Positions 61,706 to 64,000 of a DNA stretch of 64,000 nt are shown one piece after another. The notes under the pieces were generated by a model. The model ran no database searches and was not told the DNA's origin. It saw only the letters and a list, made by a program, of their open reading frames with translations. How positions within the stretch are numbered: position 1 is the first letter of the stretch; every line of letters starts with the position of its first letter. The position numbers and the translations under genes were made by a program. Source of the DNA: Myxococcota bacterium (GTDB taxonomy: Bacteria; Myxococcota_A; UBA9160; UBA6930). Location of the stretch: positions 25,096 to 89,095 of the forward strand of contig JANQFK010000045.1 of NCBI GenBank assembly GCA_028277885.1, written 5' to 3'.

Positions 61706-62515
61706 CTAGCGGCCGCGGAAGTCGGGCTTGCGTCGCTCCAGGAAGGCTCGGACGCCCTCCTTCGCGTCGTCGGACCGGCCGAGGGCCCGCTGGTTGCGGG
61801 CCTCGAGGTCGAGAAGGCTCGCGAAGGACAGGTTCGCGCTCTCGTAGACGGCAGCCTTGGCGGCGCCGTGGGCGAGGGTGGGGCCGCGGGCCAGGCGCTC
61901 GGCGAGCTCGCGGGTGGCGTCGGCGAGCTCGCCGGCCGGGACCACGCGGCTCACGAGGCCGAGGCGGAGGGCCTCGTCGGCGTCGACCAGGTCGCCGGTG
62001 AAGAGCAGCTCCAGCGCCTTCGCCGTGCCGACCCGCTCCCGCAGCAGCTGGGAGGCGCCGCCGTCGGGCCCGAGGCCGATCCGCGAGAAGACGACGCCGA
62101 AGCGCGCGGTGTCCGAGGCGATTCGCAGGTCCGTGGCCAGTGCGAGGCTGCAGCCGATCCCCACGGCGTCGCCGTTGATGCTGCCGAGGACGGGCTTGGG
62201 CAGCTCCCGCAGTCGCAGGATGCAGCGGTTTCCGCGGTCGAGGATGTCGCCACCCGCGTCGCCGGGAAAGGACGGCGCCTCGGACCGGCGGCGCTCCTCC
62301 CTCGGCACCGGCTTCAGGTCGGCTCCGGCGGAGAAGCCGCGGCCGGCCCCGGTGAGGACCACGACGCGGACGTCTCGGTCCTCCGCGACCTCGAGGAGTC
62401 CGCGCTCCAGGTCCCGGAACATCGCCGTGGTGATGGCGTTGCGGGCGTCGGGCCGGTTCAGGGTGAAGGTCGCGACGCCGGCCCGCTTGTCGAGGAGGAG
62501 CGCGTCGTCCGCCAT
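61706..62515 (-). CDS. Enoyl-CoA hydratase (crotonase) family protein
   Basis: The 269-residue protein has NRPDARNAI, GAGRGFSAGADL (oxyanion hole) and NGDAVGIGCSLALATDL. SRIGLGPDGGASQLL replaces the catalytic Glu region with a Gly/Pro-rich form typical of isomerase-like members. It ends FLERRKPDFRGR. It lies 3 nt after the SDR remnant stop and 23 nt before the amidohydrolase. Confidence 0.92.
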   Translation of the reverse strand: MADDALLLDKRAGVATFTLNRPDARNAITTAMFRDLERGLLEVAEDRDVRVVVLTGAGRGFSAGADLKPVPREERRRSEAPSFPGDAGGDILDRGNRCILRLRELPKPVLGSINGDAVGIGCSLALATDLRIASDTARFGVVFSRIGLGPDGGASQLLRERVGTAKALELLFTGDLVDADEALRLGLVSRVVPAGELADATRELAERLARGPTLAHGAAKAAVYESANLSFASLLDLEARNQRALGRSDDAKEGVRAFLERRKPDFRGR

Positions 62516-62518
62516 GGG

Positions 62519-62719
62519 CTAGCGGCCCTCCACCCGATGCACCAGCGACCACACGAGCCCGGGCGCGCAGCGCCGCATGGCCTGGGCGAGCTTCGCCTTG
62601 GCGCCGGCGTCGGCCATGCGCCGGGCGGCGAGCCGCCCCATGCCGCTGCCGCCTCCCGTGACGAGCACCACCCGGCCCGAGAACGACGTCGCGCCTCCCA
62701 CCGTCCCGGCGGCCCTCAT
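62519..62719 (-). pseudogene. Internally deleted short-chain dehydrogenase remnant
   Basis: A 66-codon open frame. It starts with the SDR cofactor strand and motif VVLVTGGGSGMGRLAA, then passes directly into a basic tail (AKLAQAMRRCAPGLVWSLVHRVEGR) that resembles an SDR C-terminus. The NNAG, Ser and YxxxK regions are all missing. Its ATG overlaps the GntR stop (ATGA), so the operon architecture survived the deletion. It cannot be a working SDR. Confidence 0.6.
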
Positions 62720-63447
62720 CGGTCGCAGTCGATCCAGGCGACGGGCTGCTTCAGCTCGTCGGGGGCCGTCCGCTCCCGGTGGCGCGCGGCCGCAGCGAGC
62801 GACTTCGTCATGATCGAGCGGGCCTCCTCCGGGTCCTCCTGCTCGATCGCCGCCACCACCCTCGCGTAGCTGCGCAGCGCCGAGCGCCGCTGCCGCTCCT
62901 CCCAGGGGCCGGTCCCCTCGGACATGCGGTGCAGCGCGCCCACCAGGAGCGCGAGGACCCGGTTGCCCGACGCCGTGGCGAGGAGGCTCATGAAGCGGCG
63001 GGCCTCCTCGATGAAGAGCTCCGGGTCGTGGGCGCCGTCGCGCATGCGCTCGATGCTCTCCCGGAGCGTCGAGACGTCCTCGCGGCCGGCGTTCTCCGCC
63101 GCCTCGGCCGCGAGCACCGGATAGATGGAGCGGCGCGCGTCCACGACGGACTGGAACGAGGCGCCGGCGAACTGGAGGTGGAGGGAGAGCACGCTCGCGA
63201 GGTGGTCGGCGCCCGGGACGCTCACGACGGGGCCGCCCCCGGGGCCGGCCTTGATGCGCAGCGCCCCCTGGAGCTCGAGGAAGCGCAGCGCCTCCCGCAC
63301 CGTGGCGCGGGCCACGCCGAGCTTCTCGACCATGCGGTGCTCGGCGACGAGCTTGGTGCCCGGGCGCAGACGCCGTTGGCGGATCTCGCCGACGAGCTTG
63401 CGGGCGACGCGGATGGCCGCGCGGTCCCGGGTCGCCTTGGAGCTCAT
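62716..63447 (-). CDS. GntR/FadR family transcriptional regulator
   Basis: The 243-residue protein has an N-terminal GntR winged helix (GEIRQRRLRPGTKLVAEHRMVEKLGVARATVREALRFLELQGAL) and a C-terminal all-helical FCD domain. It is the first gene of a leftward operon with the SDR remnant, crotonase and amidohydrolase, and probably represses it in response to a carboxylate. ATG at 63447 was chosen; an upstream in-frame start at 63498 would run into the repeat motif. Confidence 0.92.
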   Translation of the reverse strand: MSSKATRDRAAIRVARKLVGEIRQRRLRPGTKLVAEHRMVEKLGVARATVREALRFLELQGALRIKAGPGGGPVVSVPGADHLASVLSLHLQFAGASFQSVVDARRSIYPVLAAEAAENAGREDVSTLRESIERMRDGAHDPELFIEEARRFMSLLATASGNRVLALLVGALHRMSEGTGPWEERQRRSALRSYARVVAAIEQEDPEEARSIMTKSLAAAARHRERTAPDELKQPVAWIDCDR

Positions 63448-63489
63448 GGGGTCGATGCCTCCGGATGCCTCGTTCGACCGTGGCCTAAC

Positions 63490-63503
63490 TAGTATCATAG
63501 TAT
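63490..63503. promoter_or_regulatory. TAGTAT direct repeat before the GntR operon
   Basis: TAGTAT (63490-63495) and TAGTAT (63498-63503) are separated by CA in an otherwise GC-rich gap, 43 nt upstream of the GntR start. The surrounding ACTAGTATCATAG is an imperfect palindrome. It is a candidate GntR operator and/or -10 region for the leftward operon. Confidence 0.45.
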
Positions 63504-63547
63504 TGCGCCGCCCGGAACCCCTGCCCCGAGCCCCTCGAGCCGCGGCC

Positions 63548-64000
63548 TCAGGGCGTGACGATCGGGAAGGCTCGGGTCGGCAGCGAGAACAGGCGGAAGA
63601 AGCGCAGGGCGTCGATCCGGCTGCCGGAGAGGGCGATGTCGTCGGAGGTCAGCGTCTCGCGCACGCCGACCGCGCGGGTGATCAGGTCGACGAACATCTG
63701 GCGTGTGATCTCGAGGGTCGCGTCGGCCTCCTCGCCGTCGGCCCAGGGTCGGTGGTGCAGCACGCCGTTGCGCACCTCGAGGCGGTAGCGCTCGCCGAGG
63801 TCGGCGAACACGACGCCAAGCACGACGTCGGACTCGGCGGCGCGCTCCCCGTCGAGGGCCACCGCCATGGCCTCGAAGAAGGCGTCGACGGGCGTGTTGA
63901 GCATCACCCCCCGCTGGCTCCGCAGCAGGTCCGGGGGCGTATCCGGCGGCCCCTGCTCGAGCTCGCGGGCGGCCACCAGGTAGCTGTTGCGCCACTGGGT
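63548..64000 (-). CDS. Alkylsulfatase-like metallo-beta-lactamase protein, C-terminal part
   Basis: The frame is open to the window edge, so the start lies beyond 64000. The visible 150 residues match the dimerisation/SCP2-like C-terminal part of SdsA/Yjcs-type alkylsulfatases. They begin QWRNSYLVAARELEQG and contain LNTPVDAFFEAMAVALDG, then a lipid-binding-like domain (LEITRQMFVDLITR, SGSRIDALRFF). The full protein would cleave alkyl sulfate esters. It is upstream of the GntR operon but separated by 100 nt. Confidence 0.82.
   Translation of the reverse strand, partial: TQWRNSYLVAARELEQGPPDTPPDLLRSQRGVMLNTPVDAFFEAMAVALDGERAAESDVVLGVVFADLGERYRLEVRNGVLHHRPWADGEEADATLEITRQMFVDLITRAVGVRETLTSDDIALSGSRIDALRFFRLFSLPTRAFPIVTP

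Noticed and set aside
1..64000. CRISPR arrays, insertion sequences, prophage genes or rRNA
   Set aside because: None were found; no transposase, integrase, phage structural gene or regularly spaced repeat is visible.

Overview
The window is GC-rich chromosomal DNA (about 70% G+C by eye) from a bacterium with a large environmental genome. Genes are packed tightly, and many neighbours overlap by 4 nt (ATGA or GTGA), which suggests translational coupling. GTG starts are common. The gene mix includes several P450s, phytanoyl-CoA and TauD dioxygenases, acyl-CoA dehydrogenases, old-yellow-enzyme homologues, an F420-type luciferase-like oxidoreductase and DabAB. It fits a Myxococcota/Binatota-like or other deltaproteobacterial-grade lineage, but the sequence alone does not settle the taxonomy. 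All four tRNA genes encode CCA.

Layout. 1-3.1 kb: end of a cytochrome c lipoprotein and a P2-type cation ATPase. 3.2-16.5 kb: lipid, aromatic or xenobiotic catabolism genes (PhyH/TauD oxygenases, hotdog thioesterases, SDR, acyl-CoA dehydrogenase, P450, aminoglycoside-phosphotransferase-like kinase, luciferase-like oxidoreductase, crotonase, flavin oxidoreductase). Two related hairpin elements lie at gene 3' ends here. 16.5-20.3 kb: a two-gene membrane cassette made of a SEFIR/TIR-like protein and a ParA/MinD-like ATPase fused to membrane helices, pentapeptide repeats and an unknown C-terminal domain. This is the best candidate for an undescribed system. 20.3-30 kb: esterase, membrane-anchored BNR-repeat protein, an amine-demethylase-like flavoprotein next to a homocysteine methyltransferase, a hybrid histidine kinase, an aldo/keto reductase and a flavin monooxygenase-like acyl-CoA dehydrogenase homologue. 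30-34 kb: a P-type metal ATPase, a PacL-like small protein and an HMA2-like protein, all coupled. 34-37 kb: crotonase, a P450 with an in-frame amber codon, and a FabI-like reductase. 37-44 kb: dabBA (inorganic carbon uptake) divergent from a 70-residue protein, a carbonic-anhydrase-like protein, purE and purK. 44-47 kb: a small winged-helix regulator, an unrecognised 437-residue protein and a CBS-domain protein. 47.1-47.7 kb: tRNA-Ser(UGA), Ser(GCU), Ser(GGA) and Arg(GCG). 47.7-56.7 kb: GMC oxidoreductase, then a likely zinc-limitation cluster (FAD protein, COG0523-like protein without GTPase motifs, MacB-like ABC transporter with a His-rich loop, DUF3299 lipoprotein, PyrC). 56.8-64 kb: glutamine amidotransferase, a Cu/Zn-SOD fragment, TetR-P450, O-methyltransferase, and a GntR-led catabolic operon next to a truncated alkylsulfatase gene.

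How the parts fit: most of the window encodes oxidation and CoA-dependent breakdown of lipids or aromatics. Metal homeostasis is represented by two P-type ATPases and the zinc cluster. DabAB could supply bicarbonate, which PurK consumes directly. The SEFIR/ATPase cassette has no metabolic partner nearby and looks like a self-contained sensing or defence unit.
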